From NCBI GenBank assembly GCA_965649825.1, contig OZ287714.1:62001-126000 (forward strand): 64,000 nt of DNA, written 5' to 3'. The notes beneath the pieces are model-generated. The model was given only the letters and a program-made list of their open reading frames with translations, was not told the DNA's origin and searched no databases. How positions within the stretch are numbered: position 1 is the stretch's first letter; each line of letters opens with the position of its first letter. This document shows, one piece after another, positions 44,301 to 59,300 of this stretch. The stretch is from Penicillus capitatus (lineage: Eukaryota; Chlorophyta). A program made the translations under genes and the position numbers.

Positions 44301-47300
44301 TCGAAATCGTCTCCTTGGAGATTTTGAATCCTTTGGATTCTTTCGCCAGAGGAGGCGGTCTGTCCAAGCACACCTATAGTATTCCATGCCAGATGATCCG
44401 GGAGCTTAAATGCCCCTGTGGCTTTGACATCGTCCACTGCATCTTCCGTTGGCCCTGTTCCGGTTCCGGCTGTCAAGATTTTCGCATCCGAGTCGATCTT
44501 GATGTCCACGGTTCCCTCCAGCACCACAGAGACTTTGTCTTTTGTCTGAGATCCATCCATCGCGGCCGTCGATTTCAAGAAGTCATAGAAACTCGATTTG
44601 TCCTGGGCCGGATCTGGACCATCTTGCATGCCGATTTCAAAACGGGTAGCCTCAGGTCTTCGTGTTATTCGTGCGGAATCAGAAGTCGGCAATCCTCCGT
44701 GAGATATGCTTGAGCGATGGCCGCTTGTCGGAGGCATGTTGAAGTCAATGGTGTATCCATGGAATGCCTCTGTTGCTCCAGCATCCTCCATGAGACTTCT
44801 GAGTTCTGTCGGAAGCTTTTTCTTGTGAATCGCATTCAAGCAATGCACGACGCTGCGGTAGACGGGCTGCATAGCATCAGGCATCTGGAAAAGGCTGAAG
44901 TCTTCAAGGTACTGTCGCAGAAACTGGAAAAGGAAACCAATATCAATTCCTGCACACACAATTCGGCTCTCGACCATCATGTCTTCTTCCTGCCTCGAAT
45001 GGCGACAAAGGCGAACAGCCTTTTCGAAGAGAACGCACCATTGCTCAGTCGTTTCTTTCAGATGGACAATGGCATGTGTCATGTCACCGAACGTCATGAT
45101 CGTGAAATTGCCTTCATCGTGGAGACCCTCCAGAACGTCCTGAACCTTGAGACGTTTCGAGACATCTTTGAGAGCGGCCTCCACTGTCTCCAGGCTCTGG
45201 AAGGAGTTTGCAGGCACGGCCGTGGAAGACTCAGGCAGATCGTTTGATTCGATCTCGGTTGATCCATCTCTCTCGACAGAATCGTGTGAGGCACTTCTTG
45301 GCAAAAGGGCGATTTGATTGGTTGGGACATCAATGGACGGCAAGAACCACTTCCAGTCCGTATCGTCCGTCGATGCAACAGCACTGGTTTCTGCTGCTGC
45401 AGTGTCACCTCCACCATCCAGCGCCTCAGACACATCTTCTGCCGCGATATCACCCTCACCCTCATCATCTTCTCCCGCGTCGTCGCCCTCTCCTTCATCT
45501 TTGTCTTGGATGATTGCCACTGGATACGATGCATCTGGGACAACTGTCGTCTTAAATTCGAGCTTGACAGACCGCGTGACATGAAAAGCTTCCTTCTGCT
45601 TCCAGACGTCGTCGGCAAAGTATCGGTATAAGGAATGGAGAAGTGCCATCCTGCTGAAGATGCGGGCTTCAGAGGAGAGCTCATCCGGAATGACACATGC
45701 ATAGAAGCTGAAGAAGATCTCTTTCAAGACGTCACTCTTCTTTCTGCAGTCGCTCCATTTTTCGAGAGATGCAATCTGATCCACGAGCGACTTGATTTCG
45801 AGAAGGCCTGAAAGCATCATTCTCTTCTCTCCGTCTATCTTACTGACAGACTCTTTGGCTCTGGCAAGCTTCAGCAGAGACACGAGTGTATCAAACGCCT
45901 CTTTGTCGCAGGTCTCGTAGCTTGCTTCCTGGGTCTCGTCGTCGATCTCTGCGCCGCCATTGATGAAGGCATCAATGGCACCGAGGAGTAAATCGCTGTG
46001 TTCCTCTGGAAAGACGGCTTCTACGATTTCCCTCCTCAGGCTTTCGCTCTCTCGCTCTTCTTCCACAAGATCCAGAACAGCGGATAGAACATCCACGCCG
46101 GAGATCTCTTGAGCCAGTGCTCTGCAGAGAGACAGGACGCTGCTTAGTGTGAAGTCGGCTGCCACTTTTGTCAACCCGTTCACCACCTCAGGTTTCGCGA
46201 TCTCTGTCGTCTTCACGGCTGCAGCACACCGGAGAACTCTCGAGGCCAAGTCGAATGGATTGGTGCTGCTTGAGAGAGTCTCGGGCTTAAGAACCATAAG
46301 CGCCTGTCTCAGAGTTTCTTCCTTCTTGTCCAGAATCTCTTTCTGAATGTCAGAACTCTTGGTGGTCTCCAGACTGAACCATTCAACTAATAGGCTCCTA
46401 AGTGGAGCAATTAGCTTATGGCTTCCCTCACTGACGACATCGAGCTTCACAATCTCGGACATGCTGCGCTTCAGAGCCTCCTGACGATGTAGTTCCATGA
46501 ATCCATGCAATTCATCGGAGATTGCTGTGTCCATGTCGCGCGTGCTGCTGATGATCTTAAGTACACTCTCTTTGAGCGACGCCGGATTCTCTTTGGGAAT
46601 GTCAGTGTCATCCATCTGTCCAAAGAACAACTCGATTGCGATCTGTTGGATGTATCGTTTTCTGTGCTGCAATGTTCTGTAGTTCCCCGTGTGAAGCATC
46701 GACAGAGGATATACGAGCTCTTCGAGATTCCCTCTCTGTAGGATCTTCTGAGTGATGTTCTTCGAATCCATAGGGGTGCCCACCACACCGACAGGATTGT
46801 CAGAATCTCGTTCTCTGCCAAGAAGCACGCTCAGCAGATGATGGACAACGGCCTCCCCAGTCCCACCTCCTCTGATCTTGGCCAAGACGCAGAATGCATC
46901 GAAAACGCCTGCTGCGGTTCTGGAACACAAACCGTCTATCACGCCCTTCGTCTCTGCGTTCGCCAGATACTGTTTGAGGGCAACGAGGTCAATCTCCGCT
47001 GTACTCCATGTCTTCATCGTCATCAGATTCGTGATGACTGCTGGCGGGATCGTAGGGCACAGCTCAGTGAGGCTCTGGGCAATGCGCTGACCGAACGATT
47101 CGGAATCCTGGACTCCATCTCCGCACAGTAGCACGCCCTCCATCACTTCAGAGAACTCGATACGTTCATTCACGTCATGCACAAGTATGCACTTCACTCG
47201 TTCGAGGCAGTTCTTCATAGTCCGTTGTTCATTCTGGGATCTGCTTTCCCATATTTCTCTGCCACACTTCTCAAACAGACATGCCCTTGATTCATCCGTA

Positions 47301-50300
47301 AAGGTATCGCTGAGGCATGCGATGGCGGCCTTCCATTGCTGATCTTCGCGACAGTCTGCTCGCAGCACGTACAGAGCTACAGCCATCCTTCGCAGGCCAG
47401 GGGAGAGATCATCCAGAATGATGGAAGGCAGACAGATGTCTCCAAAGTGCAGCTGTCCGCCATCCCGAAAAGGCACGCAAGCACGCTCAAAATACTCTTT
47501 GAGGTTCTGAGACGTATTACGGATACCATCCGATTCCCGAAACAAATCTCCTGCATACTGAGCACATTCGCTGGGGATGTCTTCAGGATCGCTTTCGAGA
47601 ATATGTTCAGCTTGCTCATCGGACAACGGCCAGTCAGATTTCAGCATGAACATTTCGCTGAGCAGCAGAAAACAGAACGCTTGGACAGTGGATGCATGGT
47701 GCAGCTGAAGCGCAGAGAGAAGATGAAGATTTGACATGCGGTTTTCCCAATCACTCCTCGGAAAGCTGCTAATTTCACTGGATTCTGCACATAAGTTCAT
47801 CATCTGCCGAGCAGCGGAGGAAGCATGTCCAACATACGCCAGGAGAACCACATTGTGTGTCAGCGGCAGGCACAGTGACAGATCATCTTTGATCAAGAAG
47901 TCATCTTCGGATTGAATCTGCAACGTCTCTACGATCCATCCGGTTGACGCGCCAGTCTTCAGTTCAATCTGCGTGACCACACAGTTCCAATTGGGATGAA
48001 ACTCTTGTGGCATGTCATTTGAGCCGAATATCCAAGGTCCCTTTTTGCTGGAACCTGTTCCTCCCACGGCCATCTTCGACTTCAGCGACAAGGACTGAAT
48101 CTGGGGCGTCTCTACCAAATGGGTCTTGATCAGAGTAGGCTTCTTAGTGAATATGTCCAGTTTTCTCGTCTCTTTTTGGCTGACATTGAGAGGATTGAAG
48201 AAGAGACTGCGAGGATGGCAGATCACTGTGTTGAACTTGGGCATGACCAAACACACAGCGAATTTTATCTTCTTCTGATTTTCAGTGCAGAAGACAACGG
48301 TGGACTTCTTCACCTTCAGGGTCTGCACATCCCAGTGCATGACGATGTCTACTTTGCAGTACGGATCGAGCAGATAGCATTCCTGATCAAATGTGAAATG
48401 CTTGCTGCTAGGAGGATAGATCCTGACATGGACACCAGATTTGTTTTCGACCATGTTCGCTGCCTTGAGTGTGACGGATCTGCTTCCCTGTGCAATGGCA
48501 TCCAAATGCTCTTGCCGGACTTCGAAGTCGACTTCGCGTTTCAGGAAAGTCGGTATCGGTTCTATCCACTTTCCTGCGATCACCAGGCTCTTTTCGATGC
48601 ATCCGACGATTTGAATTCTGAGTTCCTGTCGCAGGTTGTCCAAAAAGCTGCTTGTCATTGAGAGTGAGATGTTGGAGGATGTCTCATCAACACGGACAGT
48701 GCCATCAACCTCGCCACCGATCTCCAGCACAGACGATTGCGGAATGAGATGGTAGATGACGGGAACTGTTCCTGTGTTCCGAATGCGAATGACAGCCTTC
48801 GTTCTCATTCCAGGCGGGACCACCGGCAAACGAAACATCGTCCCTTCAATCTTGCTTCCTGTATCGGTCACCAACTCGTACAGAGGTCGCGTAACTTGGG
48901 CTGTCATCGGAATGTATCTCATATTGCCGACGATGCCGAGGACCATCTTGCTGTCGACATCCTCATCCATGTCACCAGGATGCATCGTCACTGTCAGGGA
49001 CTGAGAACTGCGTGCATCCAGATGGAAGGACTGAGGAGAGAGAGTGAACTGAGTACGTGTGCGTCTGAACTGCACTTGACTCTTGACCAAGAGAGGAAAG
49101 TCTGTCACATTCTTGATGTGCAGTGTCTGTTCGATGTCCTGGGAATTGGTGATGACAGTGCCGAGATCGATGGCGTCTGTGCTGAGCTGCACGGCAAGTC
49201 TCTGGACTTCGATGATCATCTTGAATCTGGCATCCAGTCTTCCATCGGAAGATGTTATCTTCCACGATTCTGCGATCTGCCCAGTGACACCAGGATCTAT
49301 GCCGAATCTGAAGTGGCAACTGGTCTTTCCATACAGAGTAACATCTGTCGATGCTGTTCCATAAAAAGCCTGGGAAGATGGATCCACTGGCGAGAGATGG
49401 ACACGGATTTCTTCGCTCGTGCGATTCTCCACCTCGACCGTGTAGACATGCGTGCTCGGTGTCGACAGGGGAACGTCCTTCTGGTGTAGGACCGCGCCAA
49501 AGTCCACGGCGCAGTCTGGACTGCTCAAAGATAACATGCCGTCTTCCTCACAGATCGTAATCTTGGAGGAGTGTCGCATCTGTGTTCCGGGGAGAATGTT
49601 CATGGCTGTGGTTCCCAGCCTTTGGGTGATTTCCATTCTCTCGCCGAGTTGCTTTACTAGTCTTACGAAACATGTTCGGGATCTTCCCATGGACAGAGCC
49701 ATTTCCACATGCGACTCGCGATGCAGCATCATCTCTTGATCGAATGGAGAAAGGACCTTCTCGAGAAGGGTCTTCCATTCCTGCTGGTGCTTCTCACACA
49801 TCTTCAACTTCTCTTCAGATGCAGCACCAATTGCATGTTGACAGACTGCAATGACATAAAGCTCCAGCAAGATGCTCACGGCTTCGTTTCCGTATCGTCG
49901 CAGTGCATCGACGTCGTAGTTAAGCTTTTCTAGCATCGTCCGCATTTCGGCATTCCATATGAGCCCCATCTGTCCTGATTGGACATTGGCCAGTGAAGAC
50001 TCGTCGGTCGTCACCAGTATCATTCCCGGATGAGAAGACACGTCCGGAGGAGATTGGAGACTGCAAAACAGATTCTCGATTCCGTCGCGGATCGGATTCA
50101 GTCGCAGCGTTTGAGCTTCTGCGGCATTGAGACTGTCCAGGACCTCTTCTAGTAGTCGTGAAACATCTTCTGCGAATCGTTTGCCCTCCATCACAGCTTT
50201 TGCGTGCCACGAATGATCCATAGATGTGCGATCGCTCTGTTGGAGACCTTGTGCTCGATCTGCTTCTTCCAAGTGTCTCTGGGTTTCGTTTTCATTCGCG

Positions 50301-53300
50301 TGGCAGCCCTCAAATTGTCTGTACAGATCATCATATTCTTCATAATGATTCTGGAGTCGCTCGACGTAAGGTTGACTGGCTTCTGCTGCATGTGTATACA
50401 TCGACGTCTGTGGATCTTCAATTGCAGACGAGGCTGTCGCCATGTACATGTGATGCGTCGCAGCACGGAATTCAATGTGACATCCTCCAGGTGGACCAAC
50501 CAGAGCCGTCGTTCTATGAGACCGACAAAGCTGCTTCAAAGGAAATCGCCGTATCGAATGGATGCAGTGATCTACCGAAACTGTGATCACAAGGTTGAAG
50601 CGCGCTGGTACTGAAACGACAAACGGCATGCTGTCAGTGGAGCCAGGCTGGACGACCCAGTCAAGGTAGAAGGGGCCACCCTCCCCTCCTTCGCATGTCA
50701 CCTTCAGTTGACTTCCGTATGACTCAAACAACCGAACGTCGATGTTCCAGGAATCCACTTCGACGATCAGCGGGACAAGTTTCAGTCCTATCTTTTTCAG
50801 ACCTATTGGTTTTCGTGGTTTTCGAGCCGTGCTTTGTTGTCGGACAGATTCTTGCTTTTCCAAGATGTCCTGTAATCTTTTGCTCTGATCCAGATACACC
50901 GATCTCGGAGTGGCATACCACTTCGGCTGCATTTCTCTTCGATAGCATGCATCAACCTCGCGCCAGAACTCGGCATACAGTTTTGTCGTTTCTTTTGCTT
51001 TGAGGCGCAACTGCTGACCGAGACTTTGTTTCTGTTCCGTATTTCGGATCCACAAATTTCTCCATCTATTTGTCGCAGCGGATCTTATTTGTTCCTTGGC
51101 TTCGAGGAGCTTCGAAATTTGCATCCTGTATTGCTCATCGCAATCCTGACATGCCGACTGACGCAGCGATACCTCTTCAAAACACGCTCCGAGCTTTCCA
51201 ATCAGGGCACTGCTGGATTCGCGCATGTCTCCCGAGATCGCCCGGCAGAGTTGCATCAGGTAACTGCTCGTTGTTTCCAGGACGCGCTCAGCTGATTCAT
51301 CGAAGGTAAGATTCGCAGACAGGATACTTGGAACGTTTGTCTGCATGAGATCCTTGGAGACTCTCACCATCTTTTCGAGCACTTCGAGGGACACTGAAGA
51401 AGGAAGGGCGTGATACTCTCTCCATTTCTTCAGCATTTTCTGCCCTGCTCCAGACAGCAACTGGGACAAAAGGGTCGCCGCGGTCATCAGAACTTCGATC
51501 TCGTGATCTGAGAAATCCCTCATGACGGTGGCCATGTTCGCTTGCGATAGAGTGGCCTGGAGAGACGTCACATCCTGAAAATCGGCCAAGATGATGGCAG
51601 ACTTGAGATGATCATCCTTGTATCTTGCAGCAGCGAGGCGTTCAGACAGTGGTTTGAAGGATTGGTCGGCATTCGTTTTCTTCTGCAGAGATCTAGTGAT
51701 GCAGAGAACGCATTCCAAGAACCACTGTGTGCGCAGATTTCCCATGTACTGAATCAACAGGGGCTTTGGATTTCTACGTGTCTGGATCATCACACCTGAT
51801 AGTCTCTTGAATCCATTCTCCAGACTCGCGAAGGTTTCTTGGACCTGGGACACCTCTGCGTGTGCCAGACTCATATCCGACAGGTTGACGCCGACATCAA
51901 AAACTTCCCGGAAGCACTGAGATTCTTCGTTTGTCATGCCGCAATGTGATGGCCCATTTGACAGATCGTGCACCGCAAGGTGCATTTCCGCCATGCTCCG
52001 GAAGAATAGATGGGCATAGCAGGATGCACTCTGGTAGAGATCAGCATTCTCCGAGATGTGACTGTCCATCAAAAAGAGAAGCTGGAAAGGATTCGACAGA
52101 GAGCCGGTCTCCATTGCCGATCTGATTCCAGCGGCGCAGCTCTTCCAGAGCGAAGGCAAGCGATCCAGGTCCTTCTGAAAACTGCTGTTCTCGTGTGAAC
52201 GTAACGGAGGAAGTCTTCCGCTCTCTGCCGCTTTCCTGTACCAGGTCACTGGATTCTGTGCATCGACAAGGGCATTGTAGTGTCCCACAATTCTCAGCGC
52301 TGTGTTTTCGGTGTATTCCACGGCAGACCGCAACGCCCCATCCTGTCTAAGTCTGCCTCGGAGGATGCGGAGATCTTTTCGAACATTCAGGAGGTCTTCT
52401 GATGCTTTTGCGATGCTGTCTTCATCAAAGGAGCGATCCATGCACACGTCTCTGAGAGTGTCACATCCATCCAAGAAGCTTCTCTCCAGATCGGTGACGC
52501 GCAGCACATTCACAGACTCCTTCGCACAGTTGCGGGAGATGAGTTGCATGATGCGTCTGGATCCAAGAGAGGCGACAGTGCAAAGAGACTGCAGAGCGTT
52601 GCGGAAAGGATCTCCGATGTTCAGATCTGACAGCTGCTCGCGCTTGAATGCATCCAGTTCTCGACACAACTGTTCAAGCGCGATAATCCATTCTGAGTGA
52701 ATGCCATCACTATCCCTGAACATGACGAGACCGGAACGGGCGGCGTTCTCGATTAATAATGCATAAGCGTCCGCAATGTCGTCTTCTGCCTTCAAGTAAC
52801 TCTCAAAGTATTCTGTCTCGTATCCGAAGATACGACTGAGACAATGCAGTCCGTCCTGCAACAGATCCCGTAGGGAAGACGAGAGACGCTGACAGATTTT
52901 GGGCTGCAATCGACGAAGCCGATCTTCTGCGTCTATCATCTTTTCTCCGAGTTCATTTTTCTTGTTGGTCAACGTTTCGATCCTTTCTTCGACTTGTATT
53001 CCCTCTGCAGTGCGCATCCACCAGGCGGTGTCCATGAAGTCCGAGTCAGAAATAGGATGATAGATTCTTCGCTCCTTTACTTCCTCCAGCTCGTCACGTG
53101 CCTTTTTCAGCTCGTCTGTGGTATGCTTGCACACCATCCTCAGTTCCTTTGCAGTTCTCTGCTCCTCAACGGAATCCGAAAGTTGTAGAAGCGAAGACAG
53201 GAAGCTGAAATTCTGTCTGATCATCAGAACAGGCAACGCAATGAACTGCAGACTGATCAACGCCTCCTTCACAGATTCTGTATGCGCGTCACCAGATTCT

Positions 53301-56300
53301 GATGCAAGCTTCAGTCCCCAATCAGAATCGAGAAATGCCGCCACCGCGTTTCCGACCGTTTTTGTGATGCCACTGAAAACGTAGATGATATCACCGTTAT
53401 CCCTCTGGTAGCCGTAGGACACCAGTCGACCTCTTCGACGCATCTTCTGTACGGGATCGTCTCCTGCAGAAGCCGAACTCCTTTCGTCCGTCAGATCCAT
53501 CAGTGTGCGTTGCGTCATCTTGAAGTCTCCGCAGAAAAGAACAGCGATGTCTTCCACAGAAAGTCCGGCAGATAGGAAAGAAGATGCCACATTGGTCATC
53601 GTGGCAGATTCGTCCAGACATGTCGAGAGATCCATGCTGTGTGTTCGCAAGGCGTCGAAGACCTGATGAGCCATCAGCATCGAACAGGAGTTGTCTTCCG
53701 TGCACAGTGATGTGATCGAGGCCAATGCGTTTTGTATTTCTTGAGTCTTGTCAGGATGAAGCATCTTGTTCTGCTCTTCAAGAAGGAAGTCTGCCTTGGC
53801 GTTCATCAGTTCCACCGCGGCCTCCTGAATCAGGCCATCGCAGACCTCGGAGTCGAGTGCGCGGAATTTCATTCGAATGGACAGAGCACCAGGAAAGACT
53901 CCCAAATCCGACAGCTCTTCCAGGACATCCTTCTTCTTACTGAGGTCGTCGTCGTCAAAATCATAGCTTCGCAGGACCTCCATGCTCTTCCGCAGACGTG
54001 CATGGAATGCCGTGCTCTTGGCCATCCACATCAGAGTCTTCATGGAACTCTCTGCTCGATCCGTGAGGGAGGCAACGCGTCTAACAATCTCCACGTGTGG
54101 ATTCTCGACTGTATGGTCTGCAGGAGATGCCACTGAAGAAACGAGTGAGAAATCACAGCTCTGCAGACAGATGGATAGGTTTCGCGCGAAGGTCTCACAC
54201 TCTTTGGAGATGACAGGTGGATGTCGAGCATTCTTCTTCTTCGCCTGATCGAGTTCAGCTTTGAGGCTATTGTACCTACTCTGGTACTGGACCAGAAGCG
54301 CCTTACTGATGCGCACAGAACGCCTTGTCAATGCACTGAGCGCCGAAGCAGCCTCGTCCATCACGGCTCTGTCTGCGATTTCTCTTGCTTTGAGCCAGAG
54401 CTCTTCGTAACCGGATCTCAGATCGGATGCGGCGTTGCTGGATCTGTCATCATCTGACCCCTTCCTGGACGAAGGTCTGGACAACGAATCATTTGCATCC
54501 GCCGCGGCGTGCAAGCTCTCGGTCAGCGCCCTTTCTCGGACTTCAGATTGCAAGAGGCGGACGTACTGATCCTTGAGTCGCAGGAAGATCTCGTAGAGAT
54601 TGTTGGCCTCCAAAGCTGTTCTGGATATACCCAATTCATCGACAAGATCCTTCAAGTTATCATCCCAGTCGTCGAACTCCTGTGCCGACTTCTTCCTATC
54701 GAGCTTGATCTTGTCTCTGTCCGCGATCAGAAATCCATTGAAATAGGCAATCGATCCAAGAACAAACGCAGTCACCGCATTGCACTTGGTCCACAGACCT
54801 GGGTCAGATGTATCCAGATGTACCAGAGAATACTCGATCAAGAACTCTCGTAGGCGCAGTACTGGACGGATATAATCCAGCGCGAAGAATAGATCTCCAT
54901 GCGCTGCTCGAATGTCACGTTCGAGCTCAGATGCTTTCGACACCAGATCTTCACTCGGGAACTTCTTCAATGCCTCAAAGTGCTCAAGAAAGCTGTAGGC
55001 GATGGAGGCCGATTCTCGTCGGTCAGGCTGTGTTGCCTCTGTCTTGATTTTCGCCATGCTTTTCCTGACTTCGGCTTCGACCCATGCCACGAACTGCTTG
55101 CTGAAAAGATCTTCAACAGACGAGATGTCAGACTCGTTCTCGATGTTCCCGTACTGCTGTCGGTAAAGAACAGAGTCGAGCTTCAGCACGCCGTGGTACA
55201 GCAAAGGTGCCCGGGAGAAATCCTGCCTCCTGCTGGGTACCTTCACCTTCCTGATCAGATCCTTCCACGTACGGACAGCTTCGGAAGGCGCTGTACTGTG
55301 AGGAGTCGGATGATTCTGGCCATAAGACTGCAGTGCGTCGAGGAAAACGAGCAGACCGCTGCCCAATCGCGACAACGGTCCCTCAATCGTCGCTGTTCCG
55401 GGCAGCCGCTGCACATCGGAGAGGTCCATCTTGTATTCCGTATGCATCTCGGTCCATTTCCTGAGCCACGTCAACTGCGAAAGATCGGACGGCCCACAGC
55501 AGTAGGGTCTGACGTTTACGGATGTCTCCCTGCCAGCGTCTGAAGGTGTCTTCTCAAAAACAACAAGCGACGCTAATGCTGCAATTCTCTGCTCAGCAGC
55601 CAGCTCTGCACAAAGAATGACAGCAGAGACGGTGCTTTCCCTGCCGTCAAACGGATCGAGTGCGAGATTCTCTTCTGTGCACAACACGATCCGACACGGA
55701 ATGGGATTCTGCCACTCCGAGAAGCAAACCCCGAGCCATATCAGGGCAAGCTCATTGGCGCACATATCCTGTGGTTGGTCCTTCATTCTCGAACCGAGCA
55801 GAGAGGGGAAAACCGCATCGAGATTCAAATTCTTTCTTCCAGTCTCTCTGCCGGCGGACAGATCGTTCAAGATCTTTGCGTGGAACTCCACAGTGGCTGT
55901 CCATTCGTCCGCGAACAGGAACACGGCATCTTGTGACTGAACAATAGCATCGAGCCGTTCAATGTAAGGAGCCATGTCGGGCATGGTCACGCCATCGACC
56001 TCCTCGTCAGGAGGGAAGTCTTCGGTTTCAGATCCGTCGGAAGAATATTGAAAACTCCGACCACCAAAGGGCCAGATGGTCTTTCCAACATCCACAGCAT
56101 ATTTCCAGTATCCTTGTCCTCTCTTGGCCGATTTGTAAACCTCCATGGCTTCGTGAACGAGATGCCGCAGCTCCTCGATCTTCTTCGCCTGGCACAGGAG
56201 CTTCTGCAGGTCCAAGATGTGTCCACCACTTCCGGGGACTCTCTGAACCGTCAACAGACGTTCGTCCACCATCAATGTCGTCTTCCATCTGAGCGACGTC

Positions 56301-59300
56301 ATGGCTATCTGCAATGCCATTCTTCTGCGTTCTTCTGCCAAGCGTTGATTACTCTTCAGAAGATTGACAATGACATGTCTGAGTTTCATGTCCGATGTCG
56401 ACACCCTTTCCGACAGCAGCTTCTCCAAGTTGTAGTTCACTGCCTTGTCAGAACAAACGCCTTGCGCTTGGAGCAATTCTCTGTAGCACGTCGCGAAGGA
56501 GACATCTTCGAGCGGGACAAAATAGACGGAGAGGTTTCCTATGGGGCGCCAGTGCCGCACGACATCGACGATCTTCTTGCCATCCGAAGACAACTCGGAC
56601 TGCGCCGAAAGGACTTCCAGCAGATCCTCGAGTTCCTTCAGCACATCTGCAATGTCCTCGATCATGAAGCGCCTGTCTTCCCAGTCAGTGTACGAGGAGT
56701 TGGCGACGAGCTGCTCGCACAAAGACACCAGCTTCTGAGGATGATCACAGACGAAATCCAGCCGTTGCCTCTCGTTGAGATGGACGGCCTTGAAGAACTC
56801 TGTCAGCGGAGGACATCCTGTGCTGTCGCAGACGCGTTGGAGTGTATCCTTGGTCCTGGCCCCTCTGGGAACTTCCTCCGCGAGTTTGCGAATCGTCGAC
56901 TCCTCCTGCGGATACAGCTTCACCGCCACTCGATTCATGAACTGGAGGACGAGTCGTTCGAATGCGTCCATGTCCTGGATCTTCATGATGTGTCCGAACA
57001 GGATCTTAAGGGAAACGTGGACGACGGATGCAAAGATGAGGCGGATGTTTTTGCTCTCGGCGACAAACGGCTTGACGGCGTCTCTGCTCTGTCGAATGGC
57101 ATAGAACTTAGACGGTGGCACTTCTGCTGCCGCCTCGCAAGCGCTTCGAATGACTTCCTTCAGCTTCACCCAGTCTCCTTCGTCCTCCAAGAGAGATGCA
57201 TAGACTCGCCATGCTCCCCACACAACAGCATTGAAAACAGGCTGATCGTTTCTGAGGAGAGAGATGACGAGGGAGGATGCTTCAAGCAGTGTGCGCAAAC
57301 TGATGCCAGAGTCCTTTGCAATGGTAACCTGGCAGTTCCTGGCAAGCTCTTTGACTCTCGCGTGGACAAAGCAGAGGAGCTGAGCAGACATGTTGCCTCC
57401 GGCGTGGGAAGCGAACCTCTCTGACAGAATCTCCACGACTTCGTGCTTCTCTAGGGATTCGAATGTTGCTTCGGAGACCCCTGCATCGATCTCGGGTAGC
57501 CAGATCTTGATCATTCTGTTCAGAAGGGGGTTGGACAGCTTGTGTGTGTTGATCCTGTTGAGGTCCGCCGTCGCAAAGAGCCGAGTATCTGGATGGATGC
57601 CGCATTGCCTCGACAGCCTTTTCCCCTCTGCATGCTCGTAGAGATTCAAGAAGGGCTCCTCTTCGAAGAGCGACAGCACTCTCTCGATCACTTCGGGAGG
57701 TGCGGCGTTGATGTTGTCGAACAGAATGAACGTTCCAGACTTGAGAGCCTTCACGAGATCGGAGGTCACAAACTGAAAGACGACTGTCCTGTCTGCATCA
57801 TCCATCGACGGCGGTAGCTTGTCTGACAGGACATGCAGTTCTTCGGCAAAGGAGACCGTCGATCCTCCATCGATGCTCTCCAGGAAATCGACGGCATCCT
57901 TCAGTCCTTGAACCAGTTCGTGGCCGATCCCCAAGTCAAACCGATGGAATCGCTTGTCGCTGGACGCTTCTTGGGACGGATCGCTGCCGCACCGCGCCTT
58001 CTTGATCGCTCGGTAAAACTCCGTCTGCTTGTCCTTGGGAATGCGTTCGCAGAGAGCAAGTCCGGTTCTTATGATTCTGTCGCGAAGGTGCAGAAGTGCT
58101 TGGAGGACTTGGCCGTGAATAGAGTCTGTCCTTGCCGGCAACCACTGGCCGACCAGATCGGAGACATCACAGTCTCTGTGCAACGAGAGCACTAGTAACG
58201 GTCTGCCTGTCAAGGCCGCCAGCTCCTTCACCAGGCACGTCTTCCTGGAGCACGTCGGTCCCTGCAGCAGGACGGTCCTGGTGGACTGGCTGGCCGCCGC
58301 CAGCAATTCGAGCTGCGCGACCGTCTCTTTGGTGTGCACCAGAAGTCCGGAGGATGCGCGATCGGGATTCTTGTCTAAGTAAACGCTTCCGATGCGGACC
58401 AGATTGCTCACGGATGTGTCAATGGAAGTGCTGTTCGCTTCATCGACCAGGAGTTTTGGCGGTTCAACCGCATCGTCGATGGCTCTCTGGATGCGTTCCT
58501 GCGCAGCCTGGTTCTCGAATCGATGCTTGAAGACGAGCTGCAATGCGTTGCGAAGCACGGCATCCACCACGGCGGCTCTCTCTTCGTCCGAAAGGTCTTT
58601 TCTCGAATCATCTGTCGCCACGATCTTGTAGTGAGACACCTGATCGCCGACGTTGCCAGCCACGATGTCTCTGACGGCCACGAGGTCGCGCAGATTGAAT
58701 CTCTGCTTTCTGCTGGCACCTCTGATTTCTCCCGTCTCGACCAGCAGGTGTACGCTCGTGAAAACGTCAAAGAGCTGCTGGATGCTGTTCTCACTGACGA
58801 CGACCTTTTGACCGATGCGGTCGCTGAAAAGCTTCTTCAGAATCTCAAACAGTTCGTCATTGCTCTGGGGATCGAGCTCGACGGTCGTAAAGAGATTCCG
58901 GATGGATCTGGAGAGCTTCGTTCTGCCTCCCCCCTCGGCAGCAGGGTTCATCGTGGCGAAGATGTGGACATCCTTCACCGTTAGATTCTTTGCCCCCGAC
59001 TGACCGGGAATCGCCAATCCGTGCTCGACAGCCGATCCGTTGAGCAACGGAACGAGCGATTCCAACACCTGAGGCGACAGCAGGTTGATCTCGTCCAGCA
59101 GTATCCATCTGCCTTGCTTGATTGCCTCGACGAGCTTGCCATCCATCCAATCGAATGTCCGCCGATTGTCCTTGTACTGCGGCACGTCAGATCCGAACAA
59201 CTGCTCTGCGGTCGTGTCGCTCGAACAGTTGATGCGTTCCACTCCTGTCCCCAGACGCCCGGCCACTTCGACCACGACTGCTGTCTTCCCGATCCCTGGC

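Noticed and set aside
42236-58984. Many plus-strand frames of 60-450 codons opposite the giant gene (for example 42638-43744, 56048-57424)
   Set aside because: They mirror a codon-biased long ORF on the other strand, have no splice logic and show no family pattern. The minus-strand frame has clear AAA and VWA motifs throughout.
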